From contig JACKIK010000001.1 of the NCBI GenBank assembly GCA_020638455.1, forward strand, positions 496,001 through 560,000: a stretch of 64,000 bases of DNA, read 5' to 3'. The position numbers were made by a program, and so were the translations under genes. How positions within the stretch are numbered: position 1 is the stretch's first letter; every line of letters begins with the position of its first letter. Shown here piece by piece: positions 9,305 through 19,223 of the stretch. The notes under the pieces are model-generated. The model was not told the origin of the DNA and did not search any database. It saw nothing but the letters and a program-made list of their open reading frames with translations. The DNA comes from Hyphomonas sp. Lineage in GTDB: Bacteria > Pseudomonadota > Alphaproteobacteria > Caulobacterales > Hyphomonadaceae.

Positions 9305-9841
9305 ATGTCTGACACCGTCAAAGTCTGTCTGATCGCGGCACGGGGCCGGAACAATGTGATCGGCCGCGAGGGTGACCTGCCCTGGCGGCTCAAGGACGAC
9401 ATGGCCTTCTTCAAGAAGATGACGACGGGCAGCCCCATCGTGATGGGCCGCAGGACCTGGGAAAGCCTGCCGGTGCGCCCGCTGAAGAACCGGGAAAACA
9501 TCGTGCTGACCCGCGACTGGACCTATGCGGCGGACGGCGCGCGCGTCTATTCGAGCTTTCCGGCAGCGATCAACACGGCCCGCGCGATCGCCCGCCGCCA
9601 GGGCGCCCATGAGGTCTATGTCATCGGCGGCGCGATGATCTACGAAGCCGCCCTGCCCTATGCCGACCGCATCTACATGACAGAGGTGGATGCAACGCCG
9701 GAGGGCGATGTCTACTTCCCGAGCCTCGCCGGCGACGAGTGGACCTCCACGGCGCTGGAGTCCCACGATGCCGGAAACGGCAACGACTTTGCCTTCACCA
9801 TCATCCGGATGGATCACACCACCCCCCTCGCGCAGGGTTAG
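9305..9841 (+). CDS. folA: Dihydrofolate reductase
   Basis: The 178-residue enzyme reduces dihydrofolate to tetrahydrofolate with NADPH. Landmarks are the N-terminal LIAARGRNNVIG, the substrate-loop GDLPWRLKDDMAFFK with the conserved acidic residue in DDM, PIVMGRRTWES, and VYVIGGAMIYEAALPYAD. It complements ThyA, encoded 3 kb upstream, in the thymidylate cycle. The ATG at 9305 is the natural start for this family. An SMP-30-type hydrolase gene follows after 68 bases. Confidence 0.96.
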   Translation: MSDTVKVCLIAARGRNNVIGREGDLPWRLKDDMAFFKKMTTGSPIVMGRRTWESLPVRPLKNRENIVLTRDWTYAADGARVYSSFPAAINTARAIARRQGAHEVYVIGGAMIYEAALPYADRIYMTEVDATPEGDVYFPSLAGDEWTSTALESHDAGNGNDFAFTIIRMDHTTPLAQG

Positions 9842-9909
9842 CCCGCGCCGCCCGTTGCAAGTTCCCCCGCCCCGCGCCTAGGGTGCGCAAAAGAGCCGGG
9901 AGGAACATC

Positions 9910-10818
9910 ATGGAATACGAAACAGTCGCCAGCGGCCTGCGCTTTCCCGAAGGGCCGGTCGTCATGGCCGATGGCTCCGTCATCGTCGTCGAGATCGAGA
10001 AGAAGTGCATCACGCGCTGCTGGGGCGACAACAAGAAGGAAGTCATCGCAACGCCCGGCGGCGGCCCCAACGGTCTCGCCATCGGACCCGACGGCGCGCT
10101 CTGGGTCTGCAACAATGGCGGCTTTCTCTATCATGAAATCGACGGCCAGCTGATCCCGGGCAACTGCCCGCCGGACTATGATGGCGGACGCATCGAGCGG
10201 GTAGACCTTTCGACCTACAAGGTCGAACGCGTGCTGGACACGGTCGAGGGCAACAAGCTGAAGGGCCCGAACGACCTTGTCTTCGACAAGGCCGGCAATC
10301 TCTACTTCACCGACCATGGCAAGACGTATGACCGCCAGCGCGATTTCGGCGGGCTCTATTACCTCGCCAGGGGCGCTTCGGAAGCAAAGGAACTGGACTT
10401 CCACTATTCCAGCCCGAACGGCGTCGGCCTCTCGCCGGACGAGCAGACCGTCTGGATGGCGGATACGATGACCGGCCGCATGTGGGCCTTCGATCTGGAA
10501 AGCCCCGGCGTGATCAGGCCGGCGACACCGTTCAATGGCGGGCGCGTCGTCGCCACCATGCCGGGCCTGCAATATTTCGACAGCCTCGCGATGACGGCCG
10601 CCGGCAATGTCTGCGTCGCGACCATCCTGAATGGCGGCATCACGACGATCACGCCGGAGGGCCAGCACAGCCACATCGCCTTCCCGGACATTCTCGTGAC
10701 CAACATCGCCTTTGGCGGCGACGATATGTGCGACGCGTGGGTCACGCTGTCGGGCACAGGCAATCTGGTGAAGTGCCGCTGGCCGGAGCCGGGCCTCAGG
10801 CTCAATTTCAACGCCTGA
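9910..10818 (+). CDS. SMP-30/gluconolactonase-like beta-propeller hydrolase
   Basis: The 302-residue protein has the repeated propeller signatures of the SMP-30/Gnl/LRE family: LRFPEGPVVMADGSV, GPNGLAIGPDGALWVCNNGG, GPNDLVFDKAGNLYFTDHG and PNGVGLSPDEQTVW. The conserved Glu in FPEGP and the Asn/Asp residues of PNDL and SPD typically hold a divalent metal. Family members hydrolyse lactones (gluconolactone, luciferin-type) or organophosphates; the substrate here is unknown. The ATG at 9910 follows GGGAGGAAC. No signal peptide is seen, so it is probably cytoplasmic. The MBL-fold gene starts 16 bases later, suggesting an operon. Confidence 0.88.
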   Translation: MEYETVASGLRFPEGPVVMADGSVIVVEIEKKCITRCWGDNKKEVIATPGGGPNGLAIGPDGALWVCNNGGFLYHEIDGQLIPGNCPPDYDGGRIERVDLSTYKVERVLDTVEGNKLKGPNDLVFDKAGNLYFTDHGKTYDRQRDFGGLYYLARGASEAKELDFHYSSPNGVGLSPDEQTVWMADTMTGRMWAFDLESPGVIRPATPFNGGRVVATMPGLQYFDSLAMTAAGNVCVATILNGGITTITPEGQHSHIAFPDILVTNIAFGGDDMCDAWVTLSGTGNLVKCRWPEPGLRLNFNA

Positions 10819-10834
10819 CCTGGAGCGCGGCCCG

Positions 10835-11911
10835 ATGCGAGTCCTGAAGCCTCTTCTCGTCATCCTGGCCGCGCTGCTGCTCGCGGGCGCGCTTGCCCGC
10901 ACCGTGTTCGGCGTGCAGGTCGGCGAGGCCGTGTTCCGGGCCGCCGTCAACAAGCAGGCCGGGCGCAATGCGCTGGCCGACGCGCCGGACGGGCTGACCG
11001 TCGTACTGGTCGGCACCGGGTCCCCCGTGCCGGACAAGGGCCGGATGGGGCCGATGACAGTCGTCTCGGCCGGCGGGCACGTCTTCATCATCGATGCCGG
11101 CGCCGGGACGGGCCGGCGCTTCGGCGAACTCGGCCTGCCCTGGGGCCAGGTCGAGGCGGCCTTCCTCACGCATTTCCATTCCGACCATATCGACGGGCTG
11201 GGCGAAGTGATGCTGCAGCACTGGGCGGCCGGCGGCGCGGACCAGCCGCTGCCCGTCTACGGCCCGAAAGGCGTCGAACTCGTCGTTGAGGGCTTCAACG
11301 AGGCCTATGCGCTGGATGCGGCCTACCGGATCGCGCATCATGGGGTGCAGGTCGTACCGCTGTCCGGGTCGGGCGCGCAGGCCTTTCCGTTCGATTCCAC
11401 ACAGGGCGCCGTGCGGGTCTATGACAAGGACGGCCTGACGGTGACGGCCGTGCCGGTGGACCATCATCCGGTCGACCCGGCCGTCGGCTACCGCTTCGAC
11501 TACAAGGGACGTTCGGTGACGCTGTCGGGCGATACGGCGAAGAGCCAGGCGCTGCAGGATCTCGCCCGCGATACGGACCTGCTGGTGCACGAGGCGCTGA
11601 ACCCGGAAATGGTCGCCGGCATCGGCCAGCGCCTCACCGATATCGGCGACCCGCGGCTCGCCAAGATCATGCACGATATCCCCTCCTACCATACGACGCC
11701 GGTCGAGGCGGCGGAACTGGCGAAAGCGGCCGGGGCGAAGATGCTGGTCTTCTCCCACCTCGTGCCGGCCGTGCCGAGCCGGCTGCTCTATCCGATGTTC
11801 CTGAAGGGCACGAAGAAGGCCTATGAAGGCCCGATCATCCTCGGCGAGGACGGCATGGCATTCGAACTGCCGGCCGGCAGCGACAAGATTGTCCGCAAGC
11901 GGCTGGACTAG
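10835..11911 (+). CDS. MBL-fold metallo-hydrolase (RNase Z/arylsulfatase-like)
   Basis: The 358-residue protein has an N-terminal signal anchor (residues about 4-24) and a metallo-beta-lactamase fold with H113-F-H115-S-D117-H118. Later metal ligands include TVSGDTA-type residues (SVTLSGDTAKS) and a C-terminal VFSHLVP. The sequence resembles the RNase Z-like group that also contains arylsulfatase-type and lactonase-type enzymes. The export signal argues against tRNA processing and for a periplasmic or membrane-bound hydrolase. It follows the SMP-30 gene by 16 bases. Its stop overlaps the stop of the converging mrp gene in the shared CTAG. Confidence 0.8.
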   Translation: MRVLKPLLVILAALLLAGALARTVFGVQVGEAVFRAAVNKQAGRNALADAPDGLTVVLVGTGSPVPDKGRMGPMTVVSAGGHVFIIDAGAGTGRRFGELGLPWGQVEAAFLTHFHSDHIDGLGEVMLQHWAAGGADQPLPVYGPKGVELVVEGFNEAYALDAAYRIAHHGVQVVPLSGSGAQAFPFDSTQGAVRVYDKDGLTVTAVPVDHHPVDPAVGYRFDYKGRSVTLSGDTAKSQALQDLARDTDLLVHEALNPEMVAGIGQRLTDIGDPRLAKIMHDIPSYHTTPVEAAELAKAAGAKMLVFSHLVPAVPSRLLYPMFLKGTKKAYEGPIILGEDGMAFELPAGSDKIVRKRLD

Positions 11912-13101
11912 TCCTCGAACACGACTTCCGGCGGGGCCTTGGTTTCGAGACTGTCGAGGGCGATCGCCACGCGGTGGGCGAGATCGTGGAACACCTTGCC
12001 GGCGGCCTCGTTGCTGAGCGCGGCGGGCACGCCCGCATCGCCACCCTCCCGGATGGCCTGGATCATCGGGATCTCCGCCAGCAGCGGCAGGCCGAGCGTG
12101 TCGGCCATGCGCCGGCCGCCACCCTCGCCCATCAGGAAGTGCTTGTTGCCCGCCGGATCGACGAAATAGCTCATCGTCTCGACCAGGCCGATCACCGGCA
12201 CCGCCGTCTTGGCGAACATCGCCGCGCCGCGCCGGACGTCTGCCAGGGCCACTTCCTGCGGCGTGGTCACGATGATCGCGGCCGTGACCGGGATGCGCTG
12301 GGCGATGGTCAGCTGCGCATCGCCGGTGCCGGGTGGCGTGTCGATCACCAGCACGTCGAGCGGGTCCTCCGGCGTGCCCCATTCGGCATCGTTGAGCAGC
12401 TGGGTGATCGCCGACATGACGATCGGCCCGCGCCAGATCATCGGCGCATCGGGGTCCGACAGATTGCCGATCGACACGGTCTTCAGCCCGTGTGCCACGA
12501 TCGGCATCAGCTTGTTGCGCGGCGAGGCCTCCGGCACCTGCCCCACCGTGCCCAGCATGGTCGGGATCGACGGGCCGTAGATGTCGGCATCCATCAGGCC
12601 GACCTTCATGCCGGCTTTCGCCAGCGCCGCGGCAAGATTCACCGAGACGGTCGACTTGCCGACCCCGCCCTTGGCGCTGGCGACAACGAGGATGCGGGAG
12701 ATGCCCGGAACGCCAGGGATGCGCGCCTGCTGGCGCTGCGGGGCGCCCTGCTGCAGCGCCTCGTCGGAAAGGCGTGCGCCCGGCTCGACCCGGCGCTTTG
12801 GCGAGGCCTGCAGGCTGAGGTCCGGAGCGGCATGCGTGTGGGCATGTCCGGCGTGTCCCGGCGTGCGTTCCGCTGTCAGCACGGCGCTGACGGCCTTGAT
12901 GCCGGGGACGAGCCCCGCCTTGCCCTCGGCGGACACGCGCAGCGCCTCGGCAGCCGCCGGATTGCCGGGGTCGGCCTTGATCACGAGGAAAGCCCGGCCG
13001 CTTTCGTCGACACTCACCGAATCCAGCCAGACGGGCGCCCCCAGCGCCTCTGTCACTGCATCTGCCAGTTTCTGGCGGGCTTTTGACTTTGAACCGAACA
13101 T
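11908..13101 (-). CDS. mrp: Mrp/ApbC/NBP35 family P-loop ATPase (Fe-S carrier-like)
   Basis: The 397-residue protein has an N-terminal MIP18/DUF59-like domain (about 1-80), a His- and Ala-rich linker, then a P-loop with the deviant Walker A SAKGGVGKST (K149 region). Switch motifs such as LMDADIYGPSIPTMLG and VIDTPPGTGDAQLTI follow. Family members carry or insert Fe-S clusters. The usual C-terminal CxxC after MSYF is replaced here (MSYFVDPAGNKH), so a bridging cluster cannot be bound in the standard way. Similar cysteine-less forms occur in alphaproteobacteria. The start at 13101 has AGAGGG upstream; a longer upstream reading lacks family similarity. Confidence 0.9.
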   Translation of the reverse strand: MFGSKSKARQKLADAVTEALGAPVWLDSVSVDESGRAFLVIKADPGNPAAAEALRVSAEGKAGLVPGIKAVSAVLTAERTPGHAGHAHTHAAPDLSLQASPKRRVEPGARLSDEALQQGAPQRQQARIPGVPGISRILVVASAKGGVGKSTVSVNLAAALAKAGMKVGLMDADIYGPSIPTMLGTVGQVPEASPRNKLMPIVAHGLKTVSIGNLSDPDAPMIWRGPIVMSAITQLLNDAEWGTPEDPLDVLVIDTPPGTGDAQLTIAQRIPVTAAIIVTTPQEVALADVRRGAAMFAKTAVPVIGLVETMSYFVDPAGNKHFLMGEGGGRRMADTLGLPLLAEIPMIQAIREGGDAGVPAALSNEAAGKVFHDLAHRVAIALDSLETKAPPEVVFED

Positions 13102-13197
13102 CTGCCGCGACCCTCTTTCCCTTGAAGCCCACATAAGACCATGCACTTATCTGCCACATGACCTATATGGAAGCGAACATGCACAACAGGAGGGGCC

Positions 13198-14328
13198 ATG
13201 CCCTGGGATGACAAGACAAAAGGCAGCGGCCCGTGGGGCGGCGGCGGTGGCGGCGGCGGCGGAGACAAGGGGGGCGACGGCAATTCCCCCTGGAAACGCC
13301 CGGCCGGCGGCGGTGGCGGCGACCTTGAAGAACAGATGAAGCGCATGCAGGAGCGTTTCCGTCAGCGCGGCAATGGCGGTGGCGGCGGACGCCGGCGCCG
13401 GGGCGGCGGCTCCCCGAATTTCGGTCCGCTCGGTATTTTCGTGCTGATCGGCATCGGCCTGCTCGCCTGGCTCGCCACCGGCGTCGTGGTGGTCGACGAA
13501 GGCTCGCGCGCGGCGGTGTTCCGGTTCGGCCAGTGGCAGACCAATTTCACGCCCGGCCTGCACTTCCACCTGCCCGCCCCGATCGAGACGCATGTCGTCA
13601 TGCCATCGGAAAAGCAGCAGGAAACGCGGATCGGCTCCGATTCCAACGAAGCCCTGATGCTGACCGGCGACGAGAACATCGTCGAGGTCCGTTTCCGGGT
13701 GTTCTGGTTCTACGATCCCAGCAATCCCGAACGCTTCATCCTCAATGTCGATGACGGCGCCGAGCTGTTGAAGGCCTCCGCCGAGAGCGTGATGCGCGAA
13801 GTGGTCGGCAAGTCGAAGCTGAACGATGTCATCACCACCGGCCGGAGCACGATCCAGGCGCAGGTGAAGACCCAGCTGCAGGCCCTGATGAACGACTACC
13901 AGGCCGGCATCCAGGTGCAGAACGTGGAGATCCAGGAGGCCGCGGCACCGCAACAGGTGCGCCAGGCCTTCATCGACGTGGTGAATGCCGGCCAGGACGC
14001 CGAAAAGGCGATCCAGGAGGCCAACAAGTATGCCAACGACATCACCCCCCGCGCCGAAGGCCAGGCCCAGCAGGTGCTGCAGAATGCCGAAGCCTACAAG
14101 GAACAGGTGATCGCCAATGCAACCGGTGAGGCGGCGCGCTTCAACTCCATCCTCGACGAATACAGGAAGGCTCCGCAGGTGACGCGCGAGCGGATGTATC
14201 TCGAGACCATGGAGCGGGTGCTAAGCAATACGGACAAGATGGTGCTCGACTCGAAGTCCGGTGCCGTCCCCTACCTGCCGATCGACCCGTCGCGCAGCGC
14301 GACTCCCTCCAGACAGCAAGGACAATAA
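13198..14328 (+). CDS. hflK: FtsH protease modulator HflK
   Basis: The 376-residue SPFH/prohibitin-domain protein has a very glycine-rich N-terminus (GGGGGGGGD and similar runs), a single membrane segment near residues 77-100, and then the SPFH domain (VVVDEGSRAAVFRFG). With HflC it forms a membrane complex that restrains FtsH. The start at 13198 follows AGGAGGGGCC. hflC begins three bases after the stop, so the pair is co-translated. DUF2065 and a DegP-type protease follow, as in many proteobacteria. Confidence 0.95.
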   Translation: MPWDDKTKGSGPWGGGGGGGGGDKGGDGNSPWKRPAGGGGGDLEEQMKRMQERFRQRGNGGGGGRRRRGGGSPNFGPLGIFVLIGIGLLAWLATGVVVVDEGSRAAVFRFGQWQTNFTPGLHFHLPAPIETHVVMPSEKQQETRIGSDSNEALMLTGDENIVEVRFRVFWFYDPSNPERFILNVDDGAELLKASAESVMREVVGKSKLNDVITTGRSTIQAQVKTQLQALMNDYQAGIQVQNVEIQEAAAPQQVRQAFIDVVNAGQDAEKAIQEANKYANDITPRAEGQAQQVLQNAEAYKEQVIANATGEAARFNSILDEYRKAPQVTRERMYLETMERVLSNTDKMVLDSKSGAVPYLPIDPSRSATPSRQQGQ

Positions 14329-14331
14329 GCC

Positions 14332-15222
14332 ATGAGAGGACTAGGAATTTTCGGCCTCATCGTGGCCATCGGCCTGCTGATCACGGCGATGCAGAGCTTT
14401 TTCATCGTCGACCAGACGGAAGAGGCGCTGGTGCTGCAGGTGGGCGCCGCGAAGGAAGCCTATAACGAGCCGGGCACCAACGAGGCCGGCCTCAAGATGA
14501 AGCTGCCCTTCGTGCAATCCGTCATCAAGTATGACCGGCGCAATATCGGCCTCGATATCCCGAATATCGAAGTGCTGGCGTCCAACCAGGAACAGCTGAT
14601 CGTGGACGCCTTCGTGCGCTACCAGATCTCCGACCCGCTGGCCTTCTACCAGCGCCTGGTGACCCAGCGCACGGCCGAGGCCCAGCTGTCGCAGTTCACC
14701 AACACGGCGATCCGCAACGCGCTCGCCAACAAGCTGCCGGAGGAGATCATTTCCGGCCAGCGGGCGACGCTGATGGACACGATCCGCCAGAACTTGTCGG
14801 AATCGACCGCCGGCCGCGGCATCACCATCATCGATGTACGCATCCGCCGCGCCGACCTGCCGCAGGACGTGTCCGAGCGGGTGTTCCGCCGCATGGAGGC
14901 GGCCCGGAACCAGGAAGCCGAGCTGATCCGCGCGAATGGTGACAAGCAGGCCCAGGCGATCCGCGCCAAGGCCGATCGCGACCGCACGGTGATCCTCGCC
15001 GAGGCGAACCAGAAATCGGAGGAAATCCGAGGTGAAGGCGATGCCAAGCGGAACGAGATCTACGCCGCCGCCTATGGCCGCGATCCCGAATTCTTCCGCT
15101 TCCAGCGGGCCCTGATCGCCTGCGAGCAGTCGCTGTCGAAGAAGACCCAGATCGTCGTCGGCCCGGACCGGCTCAATCTCTGCGACGAATTCATCGACGC
15201 AGCCAAGACCAGCGGCCGCTGA
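14332..15222 (+). CDS. hflC: FtsH protease modulator HflC
   Basis: This 296-residue partner of HflK has an N-terminal membrane anchor (LGIFGLIVAIGLLITAMQSF), an SPFH domain starting FIVDQTEEALVLQVG, and a long charged helix (RANGDKQAQAIRAKADRD) typical of prohibitin-like assemblies. It acts at the periplasmic face of the inner membrane with FtsH. The gap to hflK is three bases and to the DUF2065 gene 16 bases. Confidence 0.95.
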   Translation: MRGLGIFGLIVAIGLLITAMQSFFIVDQTEEALVLQVGAAKEAYNEPGTNEAGLKMKLPFVQSVIKYDRRNIGLDIPNIEVLASNQEQLIVDAFVRYQISDPLAFYQRLVTQRTAEAQLSQFTNTAIRNALANKLPEEIISGQRATLMDTIRQNLSESTAGRGITIIDVRIRRADLPQDVSERVFRRMEAARNQEAELIRANGDKQAQAIRAKADRDRTVILAEANQKSEEIRGEGDAKRNEIYAAAYGRDPEFFRFQRALIACEQSLSKKTQIVVGPDRLNLCDEFIDAAKTSGR

Positions 15223-15238
15223 TCGCGGTTCGGCAGCG

Positions 15239-15439
15239 ATGAACCCCGTCGTTCTCCTGCTGGCCGGCTTCGGCATGTGGCTCTTCCTTGAGGGGGCGGT
15301 CTACGCGATCGCCCCCGATGCCATGCGCCGCATGGCCGTGATGCTGGCCCAGCTGTCGACGCGGGAGCTGACCATGGCCGGCCTGATCGGGGCGGCCATC
15401 GGCGCGGGCATAGTGTGGGTTGCAGTTCAGCTTGCCTGA
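15239..15439 (+). CDS. DUF2065 small membrane protein
   Basis: The 66-residue protein has two hydrophobic segments (about residues 4-24 and 45-64) separated by APDAMRRMAVMLAQLSTREL, the pattern of the DUF2065 (YjeT-like) family. These proteins are commonly encoded directly after hflC and before a degP-type gene, exactly as here. The function is unknown; association with the HflKC-FtsH complex is suggested only by gene order. The start follows the hflC stop by 16 bases with modest ribosome-binding sequence. Confidence 0.85.
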   Translation: MNPVVLLLAGFGMWLFLEGAVYAIAPDAMRRMAVMLAQLSTRELTMAGLIGAAIGAGIVWVAVQLA

Positions 15440-15521
15440 AGCAGTTGCGCGCCGCCCGCAAAGCGCCTTAGTTTGTTACGAAACTGAAGCCATTGTCCGC
15501 CCGCAGAGGAAGTGCGTGCCC

Positions 15522-16982
<1,461 letters not shown>

Positions 16983-17060
16983 GGCCGGCCTGTCCTGCCC
17001 TTTCCTCCTTTCCCCATCGGGTCTAGGCTCGTCCCGGGGCGGAAACGAAGAGGTGCGGAC

Positions 17061-18437
17061 ATGCTGCGCGCGCTTATCTGCCTCTGGGCCCTCGCAACAT
17101 GCGCCTTCGCGGCGGCTGCTGAGCCGCGCTATGCGCTGCTGATCGGGAACGAGGATTACCCGGCCACGGTCGGGCGCCTGTCCCTGCCCTATCAGGATGT
17201 CGAGAACATGCGGAGTGGCCTCGTTCAGGCCGGGTTCCCGGAAGACCATGTGAAGGTGCTGAAGGATGCCACCCAGACGGACATCAACCTCGCCGTCGCC
17301 CAGCTCGCCTCGGACCTCCGCGCCGCCGGCAGCGACGCCGTCGGCTTCTTTTATTATTCCGGGCACGGCGGATCGGCCGAGTCCGCCGGCAAGCGCGCGA
17401 ACTATCTGATCCCCGCAAAATCGCCGATCACCGGGGCGGAGCAGCTGCCGATCCTCGGCGTGCCGGTGAACAACATCATCGATGCGCTCGCCGCCAGCGA
17501 TGCCAGGGCGATCTTCTTTGTCTCCGATGCCTGCCGCAACACTCTGCCCTTCACCTCCTCCAAGGGCGGGGCCGCCGACAAGGGCATGGTGCGCGTTCCA
17601 CGGAGGCGGGGGCTCTATATCGCCTTCGCCACGGCGGATGGCGCGACGACGCCCGATGACGGCCTGTTCTCGAAGGCGCTGTCGAAGCGGTTGCCGGAAA
17701 AGGGTCTCTCGGCTGACCGGGCCTTCACCCTCGCGCTTCGCGAAGTGGCTGCCGCCCGCGCCGGCAGCGCCATGCCTTTCACGGCCGACGGCCTGACCGA
17801 GGATATCTGCTTTGCCGGCTGCGGGGCGGAAGGTACGGGCGGAGAGGAAGCGGACTGGGCACGCTTCAACGGCGTGGGCGCGTATGCAACCTATCTGCGT
17901 CTCTATCCGGACGGCGCCCATGCCGAAGAAGCGCGCGGCCTGATGGCAGAGGTCGCCGCCAGGCAGTCCGCCCGCGAAGCCCAGCTCACCACCGGCGGCA
18001 TCATGCGGGCGACGCCGCCTGCCCGCGCCTTCACCATGGCGCAGGAGGCCTTCGAACTCGGCGATTATGACGAGGCCCGCAGGCGCTATATCGAGGCCTG
18101 CGACGGCGGCATCGCCGCAGGCTGCGCCCGGCTCGGCATCCTGTTCGAGGAAGGCCGCGGCGTCGATGCGGACCCGGCCCGCGCCCGGCTGCTGTACCAG
18201 CGGGCCTGCGCCGCATCGGAGGCGGATGCCTGTATGCGGCTCGGCGATCTCTACCGGACGGGGACGGGCACGCACGAACAGCACGCCGCCGCGAAGACAA
18301 ACTACAAGGCCGCCTGCGAACTCGGCAAGGACGACGGGTGCCAGATGCTGGCCCTCTACGAGCAGAAAGATCCGGACGGCAGCACCGCCGAAAAATGCGA
18401 CAAGGGCGACAAGTTCGCCTGCGCCTTCCTGCCCTGA
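17061..18437 (+). CDS. Exported caspase-like (peptidase C14) protein with Sel1-type repeats
   Basis: The 458-residue protein has a signal peptide (about 1-20, ending AAAAEP). Its caspase-like domain shows the His-Cys dyad H102 (YYSGHGG) and C158 (VSDACRN). The C-terminal part (about 325-450) holds Sel1/Hcp-like helical repeats with paired cysteines (ACDGGIAAGCARLG, ACAASEADACMRLG, ACELGKDDGC). It should act in the periplasm or envelope, because the cysteine pairs suit an oxidising compartment. The substrate is unknown. It follows the HflKC/DegP genes on the same strand, suggesting an envelope proteolysis role. A paralogue lies at 62018-63655. The start at 17061 is weakly supported by AGAGGTGCGG. 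Confidence 0.85.
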   Translation: MLRALICLWALATCAFAAAAEPRYALLIGNEDYPATVGRLSLPYQDVENMRSGLVQAGFPEDHVKVLKDATQTDINLAVAQLASDLRAAGSDAVGFFYYSGHGGSAESAGKRANYLIPAKSPITGAEQLPILGVPVNNIIDALAASDARAIFFVSDACRNTLPFTSSKGGAADKGMVRVPRRRGLYIAFATADGATTPDDGLFSKALSKRLPEKGLSADRAFTLALREVAAARAGSAMPFTADGLTEDICFAGCGAEGTGGEEADWARFNGVGAYATYLRLYPDGAHAEEARGLMAEVAARQSAREAQLTTGGIMRATPPARAFTMAQEAFELGDYDEARRRYIEACDGGIAAGCARLGILFEEGRGVDADPARARLLYQRACAASEADACMRLGDLYRTGTGTHEQHAAAKTNYKAACELGKDDGCQMLALYEQKDPDGSTAEKCDKGDKFACAFLP

Positions 18438-18565
18438 CGGCCAGTTATGTCGCCGAAGCGAACATCGGGCTCATTCTGACCGCCACCGACACGCTCGACG
18501 CGGCGAAGCGCGCCTGCACCGATTGGGGCTGGCTGCTGGTCGTCGTTGACCTCAAGCTGGCCTAG
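18438..18565 (+). other. Coding-like stretch without start codon
   Basis: Directly after the caspase-like gene, the reading frame whose codons include base 18437 stays open to a TAG at 18563-18565. It would encode SYVAEANIGLILTATDTL and onwards to VVVDLKLA, which looks protein-like. No ATG, GTG or TTG start lies in a plausible place. It may be a remnant of a small gene or chance in GC-rich sequence. I give no function. Confidence 0.2.
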
Positions 18566-18960
18566 GTCTGTGCGAGAACGAGGTTCACACCGTCCCTGTA
18601 GCCGGCGTCATAGGCAGCGTCGCGGACATGCACGATGACACCGCTTTTCGCTTTCGGGTGCGCCTCGATCATGATCCTGATGTCAGGCGTCTCGGCCCGC
18701 ACGCGTTCGATCGCAGCCCGGATGGATCCGATGTCCGTGATCCGGCCATCGACAGAGATGACGCTGTCATCGCCGACCCGGATGATCATGGCCTTGCCCT
18801 CTCCGGCGCCCGTTTCATTGGTCGGGGCTTCGACGCCGATCACCCGTTCCTTCGTGAACGTGCTCGTCACGACGAAGAAGATGAGCAGGATGAACACGAC
18901 GTCCAGCATAGGCGTCAGCGACACCTCCGCATCCGACGCACGCATGGCTCTGGCTTTCAT
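18562..18960 (-). CDS. exbD: ExbD/TolR-type biopolymer transport protein
   Basis: The 132-residue protein has one transmembrane helix near the N-terminus (TPMLDVVFILLIFFVVTSTF) that includes the conserved Asp of proton-channel subunits. A periplasmic domain ending IVHVRDAAYDAGYRDGVNLV follows. ExbD works with ExbB and TonB, or TolR with TolQ, to couple the proton gradient to outer-membrane transport. No exbB or tonB is adjacent, which is unusual. The ATG at 18960 has AGGGAGG upstream, so I prefer it over a GTG at 18999. Upstream lies an 11-bp tandem repeat array that may carry its promoter. Confidence 0.88.
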   Translation of the reverse strand: MKARAMRASDAEVSLTPMLDVVFILLIFFVVTSTFTKERVIGVEAPTNETGAGEGKAMIIRVGDDSVISVDGRITDIGSIRAAIERVRAETPDIRIMIEAHPKAKSGVIVHVRDAAYDAGYRDGVNLVLAQT

Positions 18961-19111
18961 GGCCGCCTCCCTCTTTTTGCTGGAATTTAAGCTTGCCACG
19001 AGGGAGGGCCGGAATCAACTCAGAGGGAAACTCAGCGCCACCAGGGATCGGACGCCGGGGACCAGGCCGGAACTGGCGCTGCGCGGTCCGGCGTCCGGGC
19101 CCTTTTCATGA

Positions 19112-19189
19112 TTTCCGGACTGTTTCCGGTCCGGTTCCGGCCCGTTTCCGGCCTGTTTCCGGTCTGTATCCGGACCTTTTTCCGGACCG
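19112..19189. repeat. Seven-copy 11-bp tandem repeat (TTTCCGGNCYG)
   Basis: Units begin at 19112, 19123, 19134, 19145, 19156, 19167 and about 19179, each a variant of TTTCCGGNCYG; the last is shifted by one base. The 11-base period is close to one helical turn, so the CCGG cores face the same side of DNA. The array lies 150 bases upstream of the exbD start and just after the serB stop. It could be a cooperative protein-binding array or a variable tandem repeat. No known element was recognised. Confidence 0.8.
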
Positions 19190-19223
19190 TTCGAGGGCCA
19201 TCACGGGCCGCTTTGTGCCGCCC

